DNA of 49,084 bases from positions 107,888 to 156,971 of the forward strand of contig CAJUCU010000001.1 of assembly GCA_910585335.1 (NCBI GenBank), in the 5' to 3' direction. Shown here piece by piece: positions 1-7,901 of this stretch. The translations under genes were made by a program, and so were the position numbers. The notes under the pieces were generated by a model. It saw only the letters and a list, made by a program, of their open reading frames with translations, was not told the origin of the DNA and made no database searches. How positions within the stretch are numbered: the stretch's first letter is position 1; each line of letters opens with the position of its first letter. This DNA is from an uncultured Bacilli bacterium. GTDB lineage: Bacteria > Bacillota_I > Bacilli_A > RF39 > UBA660.

Positions 1-18
1 CGTGTGCTCTTCCGATCT
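1..18. other. Illumina adapter remnant
   Basis: The reverse complement of these 18 bases reads AGATCGGAAGAGCACACG, the start of the standard Illumina TruSeq read-through adapter. It is not biological sequence. It marks the contig edge as untrimmed and explains why the reading frame of rpsK is garbled here. Confidence 0.97.
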
Positions 19-53
19 ATTCCACATAATGGACGACATCCATTATGTGGAAT
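19..53. repeat. Fold-back palindrome at contig edge (artefact)
   Basis: Bases 19-32 (ATTCCACATAATGG) are the exact reverse complement of 40-53, with a 7-base spacer at 33-39. Bases 40-53 are genuine rpsK sequence (they encode the expected I-P-H-N-G run). Bases 19-32 are a snap-back copy of that sequence where the conserved P-K-R/K end of S11 should be. The copy runs straight into adapter, so a library fold-back chimera is the simplest explanation. Confidence 0.88.
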
Positions 54-392
54 TGGTGTAACATCGTTGATAGCAGTGATTTCTAATCCTGCTGTTTGAA
101 GTGAGCGAATTGCTGTTTCACGTCCTGGACCTAATCCTTTAACGTAGACTTCTACTTTACGCATTCCCATATCGTATGCCGTTTTTCCACAAGCTTCAGC
201 GGCCATACCTGCAGCGAATGGGGTAGATTTCTTACTTCCTTTAAATCCGATTGCTCCACTTGATGCCCAACTAATTACGTTTCCTTCTTTATCAGTGATG
301 GTTGTAATTGTGTTATTAAATGTAGAATGAATATGTGCCACACCTTCTGGAACATTCTTTTTTACTTTTTTCTTTCTTGTTTTATAAGCCAT
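30..392 (-). CDS. rpsK: 30S ribosomal protein S11, 3' end lost
   Basis: S11 lies on the 30S platform and helps shape the mRNA exit channel. The ATG at 390-392 has an AGGAGG ribosome binding site nine bases upstream. The product begins MAYKTRKKK and contains the family core K-G-L-G-P-G-R-E-T-A and the end motif P-I-P-H-N-G-C-R-P. About 121 residues are authentic, against a usual 127-130. The remaining codons are replaced by the fold-back and adapter at 1-32, so the truncation is artefactual and not a mutation. It follows rpsM as in the alpha operon; rpoA and rplQ would be expected beyond the edge. Confidence 0.95.
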
Positions 393-425
393 AAGTCTAA
401 CCTCCTTTTAAATTAGTTTACGTTA

Positions 426-794
426 TTAAACTTTCTTCTTATTTGCAACAGTCTTACCCTTACCTTTACGAGTACGAGCATTACGAGAAGTTCTTTGACC
501 TCTTACTGGTAATCCTTTTTTATGACGGCTACCTTCATAAGAATTAATTTCCATTTTTGTTTTGATATTCATACTTACTTCACGACGAAGATCACCTTCT
601 GTTAAGTGGTTATTAATCTCATCTCTTAATTTAATTAAATCCTCTTGAGATACATCTCCTGCCTTCATTGTTGGATCTACTCCTGCTTTTTCACAAAGTG
701 ATTTTGCAAGACTTCTTCCAATACCATAAATGTAAGTTAGTGATATACAAATATGTTTATCATTTGGAATATCTACACCTTTAATACGTGCCAT
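426..794 (-). CDS. rpsM: 30S ribosomal protein S13
   Basis: S13 sits in the head of the 30S subunit and contacts the P-site tRNA and the inter-subunit bridges to L5. The 122-residue product is full length. It begins MARIKGVDIPNDKHICISL, contains the helix-two-turn-helix region G-I-G-R-S-L-A (about 25-31), and ends in the basic tail rich in R, G and K (about 92-122) that reaches the P site. A TAGGAGGTG site precedes the ATG. It lies between rpmJ and rpsK as in other Firmicutes alpha operons. Confidence 0.98.
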   Translation of the reverse strand: MARIKGVDIPNDKHICISLTYIYGIGRSLAKSLCEKAGVDPTMKAGDVSQEDLIKLRDEINNHLTEGDLRREVSMNIKTKMEINSYEGSRHKKGLPVRGQRTSRNARTRKGKGKTVANKKKV

Positions 795-812
795 AGTACA
801 CCTCCTATAAAA

Positions 813-926
813 TTATCCTTGTCTTTGTTTGTGTTTTGGGTTTTCACAAATTACCATAACGCGACCTTTACGCTTAATGATTTTGCATTTTGCACAAATT
901 TTCTTTACTGATGGTTTTACTTTCAT
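813..926 (-). CDS. rpmJ: 50S ribosomal protein L36
   Basis: This is a 37-residue gene found by reading the gap between infA and rpsM. The product starts MKVKPSVKKICAKCKIIKRK and ends KHKQRQG. It is the zinc-binding form of L36: Cys11, Cys14, Cys27 and His32 form the C-x2-C-x12-C-x4-H ribbon. The start ATG at 924-926 follows a TAGGAGGGAT site. Its length and position between infA and rpsM are standard for Bacilli. Zinc-independent paralogues exist in some genomes; this copy keeps all four ligands. Confidence 0.97.
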   Translation of the reverse strand: MKVKPSVKKICAKCKIIKRKGRVMVICENPKHKQRQG

Positions 927-940
927 TATTATCCCTCCTA

Positions 941-1156
941 CTATTTACGATAGGTAATACGCCCACGTGTTAAGTCATAAGGCGACAGTTCTATCATTAC
1001 AGTATCACCTGGTAAGATGCGAATGTAATGCATTCGTATTTTACCAGAAACGTGGGCTTCCACTAGGTGTCCATTTTCTAGTTCTACTTTAAACTTTCCA
1101 CCTGGTATAATTTCTAGAACTTTACCTTCTATTTCAATTGTATCTTCTTTTGCCAT
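941..1156 (-). CDS. infA: Translation initiation factor IF-1
   Basis: IF-1 is a single S1-like OB-fold protein that occupies the 30S A site during initiation and helps IF-2 and IF-3. The 71-residue product has the usual family length. It starts MAKEDTIEIEGKVLE, has the central G-K-I-R-M-H-Y-I-R-I motif (about 38-47) and ends G-R-I-T-Y-R. It is the fourth gene from the left edge, directly after map (4-base gap) and before rpmJ, so it is cotranscribed with them. Confidence 0.97.
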   Translation of the reverse strand: MAKEDTIEIEGKVLEIIPGGKFKVELENGHLVEAHVSGKIRMHYIRILPGDTVMIELSPYDLTRGRITYRK

Positions 1157-1160
1157 CTTT

Positions 1161-1907
1161 TCACTCTCCTGTCAGTATTTGGTATCCATCTTTTGTTACA
1201 ACTACTGTATGTTCATAATGAGCTGATGGACGAGAATCTTCGGTTACAATCGTCCAGTCATTTTCTAACATATAAATATCTGGACTGCCGATATTTAGCA
1301 TTGGTTCTACAGCTAAGACCATTCCTTCTTTTAATTTAGGTCCACTTCCTGCTACGCCATAATTGGGTACATCTGGTGATTCATGAAGTTTTGTGCCGAC
1401 TCCATGACCACATAGTTCTAAGACTACACCTAAATTATGCTGATGGGCATAGGTTTCTATTTTGTTTCCAATATCACCAATGCGCGAACCTGGTTTTATT
1501 ACTTCTAAACCTTGATATAAAGCTTTTTCAGTATGTTCCATTAGATATTTTTTTTCTTCATCGATTTCTCCTACGGCATAAGTCCAAGCAGAATCTCCAT
1601 GATATCCTTTGTAACATGCGCCTATATCAATTGAAATAATATCACCATTTTTTAACTTTCTATTATCTGGTATTCCATGTACTACTTCATCATTAATGCT
1701 TGTACATATACTACCTGGGAATCCATTGTATCCCTTAAAAGAAGGAGTTGCATCGTTTTTCCTTATAAATTCTTCTGCTAAATGATCGAGCTCTAAGGTT
1801 GTCATTCCTTCTTTTATATAAGGTTTTAGGTACTGATGTGTTTTATAAACAATATTTCCCGCTTGTTTTAATAATGCTATTTCGCGTTCGCTTTTTATTG
1901 TAATCAC
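1161..1907 (-). CDS. map: Methionine aminopeptidase, type I
   Basis: This enzyme removes the initiator Met from nascent proteins in the cytoplasm. The 248-residue product has the complete pita-bread fold and all dinuclear metal ligands: D94, D105, H168, E201 and E232, with substrate-contacting H77. There is no N-terminal zinc-finger or SH3-like extension, so it is the short Firmicutes form. It starts with GTG at 1905-1907, overlapping the TGA stop of adk in a GTGA arrangement that suggests translational coupling. The secY-adk-map-infA order is typical of Bacilli. Confidence 0.96.
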   Translation of the reverse strand: MITIKSEREIALLKQAGNIVYKTHQYLKPYIKEGMTTLELDHLAEEFIRKNDATPSFKGYNGFPGSICTSINDEVVHGIPDNRKLKNGDIISIDIGACYKGYHGDSAWTYAVGEIDEEKKYLMEHTEKALYQGLEVIKPGSRIGDIGNKIETYAHQHNLGVVLELCGHGVGTKLHESPDVPNYGVAGSGPKLKEGMVLAVEPMLNIGSPDIYMLENDWTIVTEDSRPSAHYEHTVVVTKDGYQILTGE

Positions 1908-2569
1908 TTATTCTCACTACCTTTAATAATACAATCTATTTCATGAAATACTCGACCGATTGGTTTAGTACCATCAATACGGTATAACACGCCCATATCT
2001 TCATAGTGTTTAACAATTGGCTCCGTCTTTTCTAGATACATTTGGTATCTAGTTTGAAACGACGTGATATTGTCATCACTTCTTTGATATAAGTGTCCTC
2101 CACAATAATCACAACTGGACTCTATTTGTGGAATACATTCTTCTTCGTTTATATTAAAAACTGATTTACACTCTTCACAAATTCTGCGACCTGTAATTCT
2201 TTTTTCTAGTGTTTTTTCATCAATTTCTAGTAAAAACACATAGCCAATTTCTTGACCTAAGCGACTTAAGATTTCATCATATTTTAAGGCTTGATCCAAA
2301 GTTCTTGGAAAACCATCTATGATAAAACCATTTTTACAGTCTTCTTTTTTTAAGCGTTCTTCTATCAATTGATATGTAATTTCATCTTTGACTAGTCTAC
2401 CACTGGTCAGTGTTTCTAGTACATAATTTCCAAGTTCACTATCTTCTTTTGAGATTTCCCTTAGAATGTCTCCTGTTGAAATATGAGGAATTTCATATTT
2501 CATTACAACCATCTCCGCTTGGGTTCCTTTTCCTGCAGCGGGTGGTGCGATAAACATTATATTTTTCAT
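1904..2569 (-). CDS. adk: Adenylate kinase
   Basis: The enzyme interconverts ATP + AMP and 2 ADP. The 221-residue product is of the long type with a zinc-finger LID: two C-x2-C pairs lie in the region about 126-156 (R-R-I-C-E-E-C and C-D-Y-C-G-G). The NMP-binding S-T-G-D motif is at 31-34. The P-loop reads A-P-P-A-A-G-K-G-T (8-16) instead of the usual G-x-P-G-x-G-K-G-T; Lys14 is kept but two glycines are alanines. The ATG overlaps the secY TGA (ATGA), and the gene is coupled to map downstream. Confidence 0.95.
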   Translation of the reverse strand: MKNIMFIAPPAAGKGTQAEMVVMKYEIPHISTGDILREISKEDSELGNYVLETLTSGRLVKDEITYQLIEERLKKEDCKNGFIIDGFPRTLDQALKYDEILSRLGQEIGYVFLLEIDEKTLEKRITGRRICEECKSVFNINEEECIPQIESSCDYCGGHLYQRSDDNITSFQTRYQMYLEKTEPIVKHYEDMGVLYRIDGTKPIGRVFHEIDCIIKGSENK

Positions 2570-3834
2570 CGTCTACTATATCCTTTTTTGTAATTTCTAG
2601 TAAGCAAGCTTCCTTCTAATTGTTTATATGTCTCAAGAGCAACTCCGACTACGATTAATAGTCCTGTTCCACCTATTGATACACTCGTTGGTAGTGTTGT
2701 AAATTTTGAGAATAAAATTGGAAGTCCTGCGATTACTACTAGAAATACTGCTCCTAGTATAGTAAGTCTCGATAGTACTTTACTAATATGTTTTTCTGTT
2801 TCTTCTCCTGGCTTAATACCTGGAATATATCCACCATTTTGTTGCAAGTTCTTTGCAAACTCTTCTGGTTTAAATTGAATAAAGGTATAAAAGTAAGCGA
2901 AGAAGAAGATGAATATTACATAGATCAAGAAACCAACTGGTGTTGTGTAAGTTAAATACTTTTGTACAAATAAAGTAAACCCTTCTTTATTGATAAATCC
3001 TGAGATGATTCCAGGAACAGCCATTAAGCTTGAAGCGAAAATGACTGGTACCACTCCAGCGGTATTAATCTTGATTGGCATGAACGATTGATTTGCTCCG
3101 TATGCACTTGTTGATTTGTTGGCATATTGTATTGGAATTCTACGTTCTGATTCTTGAACGAAGATGACACCAATTACAATTACAAAGTAAACTAGCGCAA
3201 ATAAAGCAAATTTTGTTATTCCAAGAATCGTTGTTTGCAAATCTCCAAATGTTACAAGGCCTTGAAAAGCGGTAATAAACATTTGAGGAAGTGTTGCAAT
3301 AATTCCTGCCATAATAATCATACTGATTCCATTACCAATTCCTTTTTGACTGATTTGATCTCCTAACCATAGTAGGAATGCAGTTCCTGCTGTTAGAACT
3401 GTAGCAATGTATAAATACTTCATTGGATCTCCACTTTTTCCGATGAAAGCAAAGGCAAAGGCATAACCTTCAATGAAAGAGAAAATGATTCCCATATATC
3501 TTGTGATTTGGTTTATCTTTTGTCTTCCTGTATGACCCTGTTTTGCCAGTTCAGAAAAATATGGAATAATGTCTAATTGTAATAATTGAATAATAATGGA
3601 TGCCGTAATATAAGGCATAACCCCTAAAGCAAATATTGAGAAGTTCTTTAAAGCTCCTCCACCCATTGTGTTTATTAGCTCTAAGAAACCTAAATTACTT
3701 GTTAAATCTTTGGTACCTGGTACTCTAATCGCAGTTCCAAGTATGAAGATCATTAATGCTCCAAGTGTGAAATAAATTCTTTTTCGTAAATCTTTATTCT
3801 TGGATGCAAATAATTGCTTCATGGTTTTAAACAT
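2566..3834 (-). CDS. secY: Protein translocase subunit SecY
   Basis: SecY is the channel of the SecYEG translocon in the cytoplasmic membrane. The 422-residue product has the ten expected hydrophobic helices, beginning near residue 20 (L-G-A-L-M-I-F-I-L-G). It has the plug region after helix 1 (G-G-G-A-L-K-N-F-S-I-F-A-L-G-V-M-P-Y-I) and the cytosolic Y-A-N-K-S-T loop. The C-terminus L-L-T-R-N-Y-K-K-G is the usual ribosome-facing tail. It is the only secY seen, placed between rplO and adk as normal. Confidence 0.97.
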   Translation of the reverse strand: MFKTMKQLFASKNKDLRKRIYFTLGALMIFILGTAIRVPGTKDLTSNLGFLELINTMGGGALKNFSIFALGVMPYITASIIIQLLQLDIIPYFSELAKQGHTGRQKINQITRYMGIIFSFIEGYAFAFAFIGKSGDPMKYLYIATVLTAGTAFLLWLGDQISQKGIGNGISMIIMAGIIATLPQMFITAFQGLVTFGDLQTTILGITKFALFALVYFVIVIGVIFVQESERRIPIQYANKSTSAYGANQSFMPIKINTAGVVPVIFASSLMAVPGIISGFINKEGFTLFVQKYLTYTTPVGFLIYVIFIFFFAYFYTFIQFKPEEFAKNLQQNGGYIPGIKPGEETEKHISKVLSRLTILGAVFLVVIAGLPILFSKFTTLPTSVSIGGTGLLIVVGVALETYKQLEGSLLTRNYKKGYSRR

Positions 3835-3835
3835 A

Positions 3836-4279
3836 CTAGATCACCTCAGCTTTGCTTCCGCTTGCTTTGATCTTTTCTAGGGCAGAACTAGAAAACTTAT
3901 GTGCTTGGATTGTAAGTTTCTTTTCTAGTGTCCCTTCTCCTAAAACCTTAATTCCACTTAATTCTTTTTTTACGATTCCTGCTTCTTTTAATAAAGCTGG
4001 TGTTACTACTGTACCATTTTCAAAACGGTTTAAGTCCGAAATATTGATTACAGCGTACACTTTTTTAAACATATGATTTGAGAATCCTCTTTTTGGAAGT
4101 CTTCTGTATAGTGGTAATTGTCCACCTTCGAATACTGGTGAAACACCACCACCGCTACGTGCATTTTGTCCCTTTTGTCCACGGCCACATGTTTTTCCTA
4201 AGCCACTACCTGGACCGTTACCTACGCGTTTTCTTCTATGAGTAGCGCCGATATTTTTTTCTAATTCATGTAATTTCAT
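3836..4279 (-). CDS. rplO: 50S ribosomal protein L15
   Basis: L15 is a late-assembly protein of the large subunit. The 147-residue product starts MKLHELEKNIGATHRRKRVG and has the Gly/Arg-rich extended N-terminus (about 18-50) that threads into 23S rRNA, then a compact C-terminal domain. Its ATG shares one base with the rpsE stop (TAATG), so it probably depends on termination-reinitiation. In most bacteria rpmD (L30) lies between rpsE and rplO; here there is no room for it. Confidence 0.97.
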   Translation of the reverse strand: MKLHELEKNIGATHRRKRVGNGPGSGLGKTCGRGQKGQNARSGGGVSPVFEGGQLPLYRRLPKRGFSNHMFKKVYAVINISDLNRFENGTVVTPALLKEAGIVKKELSGIKVLGEGTLEKKLTIQAHKFSSSALEKIKASGSKAEVI

Positions 4280-4788
4280 TATCCTAATATCTCCTCTACT
4301 GTTTTACCACGAAGTTTTGCAACCTCTTCTGGTGTTTTCATTGATTTTAATGCATTAAGGGCAGCTGTTGCCATATTTAGTTTGGTTCTTGCACCAAGGG
4401 ATTTTGAGACAATATCACGTACTCCTGCTAATTCTAGGACAGCACGTACTGAACCACCGGCAATTACACCAGTACCACGTGGGGCTGGTTTTAAAATAAC
4501 ACGAGCAGCTCCTGCTGTTCCAATGGCTTCGTGTGCCACTGTTCTTCCATCAATTAGAGGTATCTTAATCATATTTTTATTGGCATCTTGAATTGCCTTT
4601 TTGATTGCATCAGGTACTTCATTTGCTTTACCTGTACCTAATCCAACACGACCTTTTCTGTCCCCAATTACAACAGTTGCTGAGAATCTTCTTTGACGTC
4701 CACCTTTGTTAACTTTAACAACGCTTTTGATGTCAACTACGAATTCTTCAAACTCTTTTGCTTTTGGGTCTTGTGTTTTTCTTTGCAT
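4279..4788 (-). CDS. rpsE: 30S ribosomal protein S5
   Basis: S5 takes part in decoding fidelity and in mRNA entry-channel helicase activity. The 169-residue product has the double-stranded RNA-binding-like N-terminal domain (V-N-K-G-G-R-Q-R-R-F, about 27-36) and the C-terminal ribosomal S5 fold with P-A-P-R-G-T-G-V-I-A-G-G (about 102-113). Length and order after rplR are normal. An AGGAGG-type site lies before the ATG. Confidence 0.97.
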   Translation of the reverse strand: MQRKTQDPKAKEFEEFVVDIKSVVKVNKGGRQRRFSATVVIGDRKGRVGLGTGKANEVPDAIKKAIQDANKNMIKIPLIDGRTVAHEAIGTAGAARVILKPAPRGTGVIAGGSVRAVLELAGVRDIVSKSLGARTKLNMATAALNALKSMKTPEEVAKLRGKTVEEILG

Positions 4789-4800
4789 ATTAACCTCCTA

Positions 4801-5163
4801 TTAGAATTCTAATCCATTCTCGCGTGCAGCCTCTGCTAGAGCTTTTACACGACCATGATAAAGGTATCCTCCTCTATCAAATACTACTTTCGTAATAGAT
4901 TTTGCTACTGCTTTTTTAGCGATAGCTTCTCCTACCATTTTTGCTGCTTCTATATTACTTCCATTTGCAATTTTTAAATCTTTATCTAATGAGGAAGCAG
5001 CAACTATTGTATACTTTGTTTCATCATCAATGATTTGTGCATAAATTCCAGTATTTGATCTAAATACACATAATCTTGGAACTAGACTTGTTCCTGAAAT
5101 CTTGTTACGAATACGCTCATGACGAACCACGCGCATACTATTACGAGATTCTTTCTTTATCAT
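4801..5163 (-). CDS. rplR: 50S ribosomal protein L18
   Basis: L18 binds 5S rRNA with L5 and anchors it on the large subunit. The 120-residue product has the basic N-terminus R-H-E-R-I-R-N-K-I-S-G-T and the conserved end F-D-R-G-G-Y-L-Y-H-G-R-V-K-A-L-A-E-A-A-R. The length is standard. It follows rplF with a 22-base gap that holds an AGGGAG ribosome binding site, as in other spc operons. Confidence 0.97.
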   Translation of the reverse strand: MIKKESRNSMRVVRHERIRNKISGTSLVPRLCVFRSNTGIYAQIIDDETKYTIVAASSLDKDLKIANGSNIEAAKMVGEAIAKKAVAKSITKVVFDRGGYLYHGRVKALAEAARENGLEF

Positions 5164-5185
5164 AATAATTCTCCCTTCCTACTTA

Positions 5186-5716
5186 TTAAGCAGCTTTCTT
5201 TCCTTCTTTACGACGAACATGTTCATCTTTGTAACGAATTCCTTTTCCTTTGTATGGTTCAGGTTTTCTTACCTTTCTAACGTTGGCAGCAAATTCACCA
5301 ACTGCTACTTTATCAATACCTTTAATAGTAATTTCAGTATTGCTTTTTGCTTCTACTGTAAGTCCTTCTGGTACTATTATTTCTACTGGATGAGAATATC
5401 CAGCGTTAATTACTAATTTTTTACCTTGCACATTGAAACGATAACCAACACCAATGATTTCTAATTCTTTTTCAAAACCATCTTTTACACCTTTAATCAT
5501 ATTTTGAATTAGCGCATTCATTGTTCCATGCATTGCTTTTGCTGATTCACATTTACGATCTAGTGTAATATTGTTATCTGTCTGTGTCATAGTAATATCT
5601 TTTAGCATTTTTTGTTCTAATGTTCCTTTAGGTCCTGTAACAATTACTACTCCGTTTTCTTCTTTTACTGTTACTCCTTCTGGAACTACAATAATACGTT
5701 TTCCAATACGGCTCAT
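5186..5716 (-). CDS. rplF: 50S ribosomal protein L6
   Basis: L6 lies near the GTPase centre of the large subunit, next to the sarcin-ricin loop. The 176-residue product starts MSRIGKRIIVVPEGVTV. It has the two tandem L6 alpha-beta repeats and the C-terminal signature R-K-P-E-P-Y-K-G-K-G-I-R-Y (about 150-162). The position between rpsH and rplR is canonical. Confidence 0.97.
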   Translation of the reverse strand: MSRIGKRIIVVPEGVTVKEENGVVIVTGPKGTLEQKMLKDITMTQTDNNITLDRKCESAKAMHGTMNALIQNMIKGVKDGFEKELEIIGVGYRFNVQGKKLVINAGYSHPVEIIVPEGLTVEAKSNTEITIKGIDKVAVGEFAANVRKVRKPEPYKGKGIRYKDEHVRRKEGKKAA

Positions 5717-5742
5717 TTTGACACCTCCTTATATTTCTTATC

Positions 5743-6144
5743 TTACCAAATATAAGCTAGAACTTCTCCACCTATATTTTGTTTGCGAGCTTCTTTATCT
5801 GTCATGATTCCTTTAGATGTTGATAAAATTGCGATTCCAAGTCCATTCAACACTTTTGGAATTTCATCATTCTTAGCATAAACGCGAAGTCCTGGTTTGG
5901 AAATTCTCTTAAGTCCAGTGATAACTCTTTCTTTTTTCTCTGTATATTTAAGAGTTAAGATTAGAGTTCCTTGAACATCATTTTTTTCTAATTTATAATC
6001 TTTTATAAATCCTTCGTCTTTTAAGATACGAGCGATTTCTTTCTTTAAGTTAGATGCTGGTACACGAACTTCTTCATAACGCATTTGGTTTGCATTACGG
6101 ATGCGTGTTAGCATGTCTGCTATAGTATCTGTTACTACTGCCAT
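5743..6144 (-). CDS. rpsH: 30S ribosomal protein S8
   Basis: S8 is a primary 16S rRNA-binding protein that organises the central domain. In E. coli it also represses the spc operon. The 133-residue product starts with the typical V-T-D-T-I-A-D-M-L-T-R-I-R-N-A-N and ends with G-G-E-V-L-A-Y-I-W. The motif S-T-S-K-G-I-M-T-D-K-E-A (about 108-119) is the rRNA-binding loop. Whether it autoregulates here cannot be seen. Confidence 0.97.
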   Translation of the reverse strand: MAVVTDTIADMLTRIRNANQMRYEEVRVPASNLKKEIARILKDEGFIKDYKLEKNDVQGTLILTLKYTEKKERVITGLKRISKPGLRVYAKNDEIPKVLNGLGIAILSTSKGIMTDKEARKQNIGGEVLAYIW

Positions 6145-6163
6145 AAAGTCTCCTCCTTTCCAA

Positions 6164-6349
6164 TTACCAACTTGATTTTTTAATTCCTGGTATTTGTCCT
6201 TTATAAGCTAATTCACGGAAGCAAATACGGCATATTCCGAATTTACTCATAACTGCATGAGGTCTTCCACAACGAGCACAACGTGTATATTCACGTACTT
6301 TGTACTTTTGTTTTCTATTAGCTTTTGCTATCATACTTTTTTTTGCCAT
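6164..6349 (-). CDS. rpsN: 30S ribosomal protein S14, zinc-binding type
   Basis: S14 binds the 3' domain of 16S rRNA in the 30S head. This is the short 61-residue zinc form, with C-A-R-C at about 24-27 and C-R-I-C at about 40-43. That form is typical of Gram-positives, as opposed to the roughly 100-residue zinc-free form. It lies between rplE and rpsH as usual. A GGAGGGT ribosome binding site precedes the ATG. Confidence 0.97.
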   Translation of the reverse strand: MAKKSMIAKANRKQKYKVREYTRCARCGRPHAVMSKFGICRICFRELAYKGQIPGIKKSSW

Positions 6350-6362
6350 GTTTACCCTCCAA

Positions 6363-6902
6363 TTACTTTCTAAAAGGAATTCCTAGTTCATTTAATAAAT
6401 CAAATGATTCCTCATTAGTCTTTGCTGTTGTTACGAATACGATATCCATACCACGCACTTTTACTACATCATCATAATCAATTTCAGAGAAAATTAATTG
6501 TTCTTTAATTCCCATTGTGTAGTTTCCTCTACCATCAAATGCTTTTGGGCTTACACCACGGAAATCTCTAACACGAGGAAGTCCGATTGCAATCAATTTA
6601 TCCATAAAATTATACATATTTTCTCCACGTAATGTAACCTTACATCCGATTGCTTGACCTTCTCTTACTTTGAATCCAGCGATTGACTTCTTAGCCTTTG
6701 TAATTACTGGTTTTTGTCCTGAGATTTTTTCAAGATCTGCTACTGCTGCATCCAATAGTTTAGAATTACTAGTAGCATCTCCTACTCCCATATTGATTAC
6801 GATTTTTTCTAATTTAGGAACTTCCATAATTGATGTGTATTTGTATTTATTCATTAAACTTGGAACTACTTCATTTAAGTATTTTTCTTTTAGGCGGTTC
6901 AT
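6363..6902 (-). CDS. rplE: 50S ribosomal protein L5
   Basis: L5 binds 5S rRNA and forms the bridge to S13 in the 30S head. The 179-residue product is standard length. It starts MNRLKEKYLNEVVPSLM and has the central motif I-T-K-A-K-K-S-I-A-G-F-K-V-R-E-G (about 82-97). It ends near a conserved F-D-L-L-N-E-L-G-I-P-F. It sits between rplX and rpsN in the canonical spc order. Confidence 0.97.
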   Translation of the reverse strand: MNRLKEKYLNEVVPSLMNKYKYTSIMEVPKLEKIVINMGVGDATSNSKLLDAAVADLEKISGQKPVITKAKKSIAGFKVREGQAIGCKVTLRGENMYNFMDKLIAIGLPRVRDFRGVSPKAFDGRGNYTMGIKEQLIFSEIDYDDVVKVRGMDIVFVTTAKTNEESFDLLNELGIPFRK

Positions 6903-6919
6903 ATATTACCCTCCTTCCA

Positions 6920-7228
6920 CTAATCAAGCTTTTCGTTTGATTTTTTTGTTATTCTTATTTTTTTATCATCTTTATCAGTTGTATGTCCTATTCTAGTTCT
7001 TTTCTTTGTTTTAGGATCTACTATCATTACATTAGATGCATGAATTGGTGCTTCCATCTCAATGATTCCACCATTTCCTTGACCGTCATTTTTTTGGTGT
7101 TTTTTTACAACGTGAACACCTTCTACAACGACTCTATTTTCGCGTCTTAATGTTTTAATAATTGTTCCTTCTTTACCTTTGTCAGAACCAGCGATAACTA
7201 CAACTTTGTCTCCTACTTTAAAGTTCAT
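6920..7228 (-). CDS. rplX: 50S ribosomal protein L24
   Basis: L24 is an assembly initiator that binds the 5' end of 23S rRNA near the exit tunnel. The 102-residue product begins with the KOW motif (K-V-G-D-K-V-V-V-I-A-G-S-D-K-G-K-E-G, about 4-21). It continues with the conserved E-G-V-H-V-V-K-K-H. Length and order (rplN-rplX-rplE) are normal. Confidence 0.97.
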   Translation of the reverse strand: MNFKVGDKVVVIAGSDKGKEGTIIKTLRRENRVVVEGVHVVKKHQKNDGQGNGGIIEMEAPIHASNVMIVDPKTKKRTRIGHTTDKDDKKIRITKKSNEKLD

Positions 7229-7238
7229 ATTATCCTCC

Positions 7239-7607
7239 TTATAGTACTTCTTTAGCCAAAGATACGATTTTCATATAGTCTTTGTCACGAAGTTCTCTTG
7301 CTACTGGTCCAAAAATACGAGTACCTACTGGACTCTTGTCATCTTTAATGATGACACAAGCGTTGTCATCGAATTTGATGTAGCTTCCATCGTCTCTGCG
7401 GACACCTTGACGGCTACGAACGATAACTGCTTTTACAACTTTTCCCTTTGGAACGTTAGAATTTGGAATTGCATTTTTTACAGTTCCTACTACTACGTCT
7501 CCAATATTACCGGTTTTTACTTTACTTCCACCTAGAACGCGAATTACTAATAGTTCTTTTGCGCCTGAGTTATCAGCAACTTTTAACCTACTTTCTTGTT
7601 GTAACAT
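7239..7607 (-). CDS. rplN: 50S ribosomal protein L14
   Basis: L14 lies at the subunit interface, forms an inter-subunit bridge to 16S rRNA, and is the docking site for silencing factor RsfS. The 122-residue product starts MLQQESRLKVADNSGAKE. It ends with the conserved G-T-R-I-F-G-P-V-A-R-E-L-R region. Position and length are canonical for the spc operon. Confidence 0.98.
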   Translation of the reverse strand: MLQQESRLKVADNSGAKELLVIRVLGGSKVKTGNIGDVVVGTVKNAIPNSNVPKGKVVKAVIVRSRQGVRRDDGSYIKFDDNACVIIKDDKSPVGTRIFGPVARELRDKDYMKIVSLAKEVL

Positions 7608-7630
7608 AGATTATTCCTCCTTCGCACTTG

Positions 7631-7891
7631 TTATACAATAACTGCTTCTTTTACGATTTCTTTTAAATAGAAATGTTTAGTTTTTGAGATTGGTCTTGTT
7701 GAGACAATTTTTACTGTATCTCCAACTTTCGCTTTATTTGTTTCATCATGAACAGTATATTTCTTAGAGTCTTTTACTCTTTTATGATATAATGGATGTT
7801 TTTTATAAGTTTCTACTAAAACTGTAATTGTCTTATCGTTTTTCGCACTTACTACTTTTCCGACAAGCTCTTTTTTAACCTTTTTTTCCAT
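7631..7891 (-). CDS. rpsQ: 30S ribosomal protein S17
   Basis: S17 is an early-assembly OB-fold protein of the 30S body that binds 16S helix 11. The 86-residue product has the motif L-V-G-K-V-V-S-A-K-N-D-K-T-I-T-V at about 9-24. It also has the family signature V-G-D-T-V-K-I-V-S-T-R-P-I-S-K-T-K (about 57-73). It lies between rpmC and rplN as expected. Confidence 0.97.
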   Translation of the reverse strand: MEKKVKKELVGKVVSAKNDKTITVLVETYKKHPLYHKRVKDSKKYTVHDETNKAKVGDTVKIVSTRPISKTKHFYLKEIVKEAVIV

Positions 7892-7901
7892 CGTCTACCT
7901 C

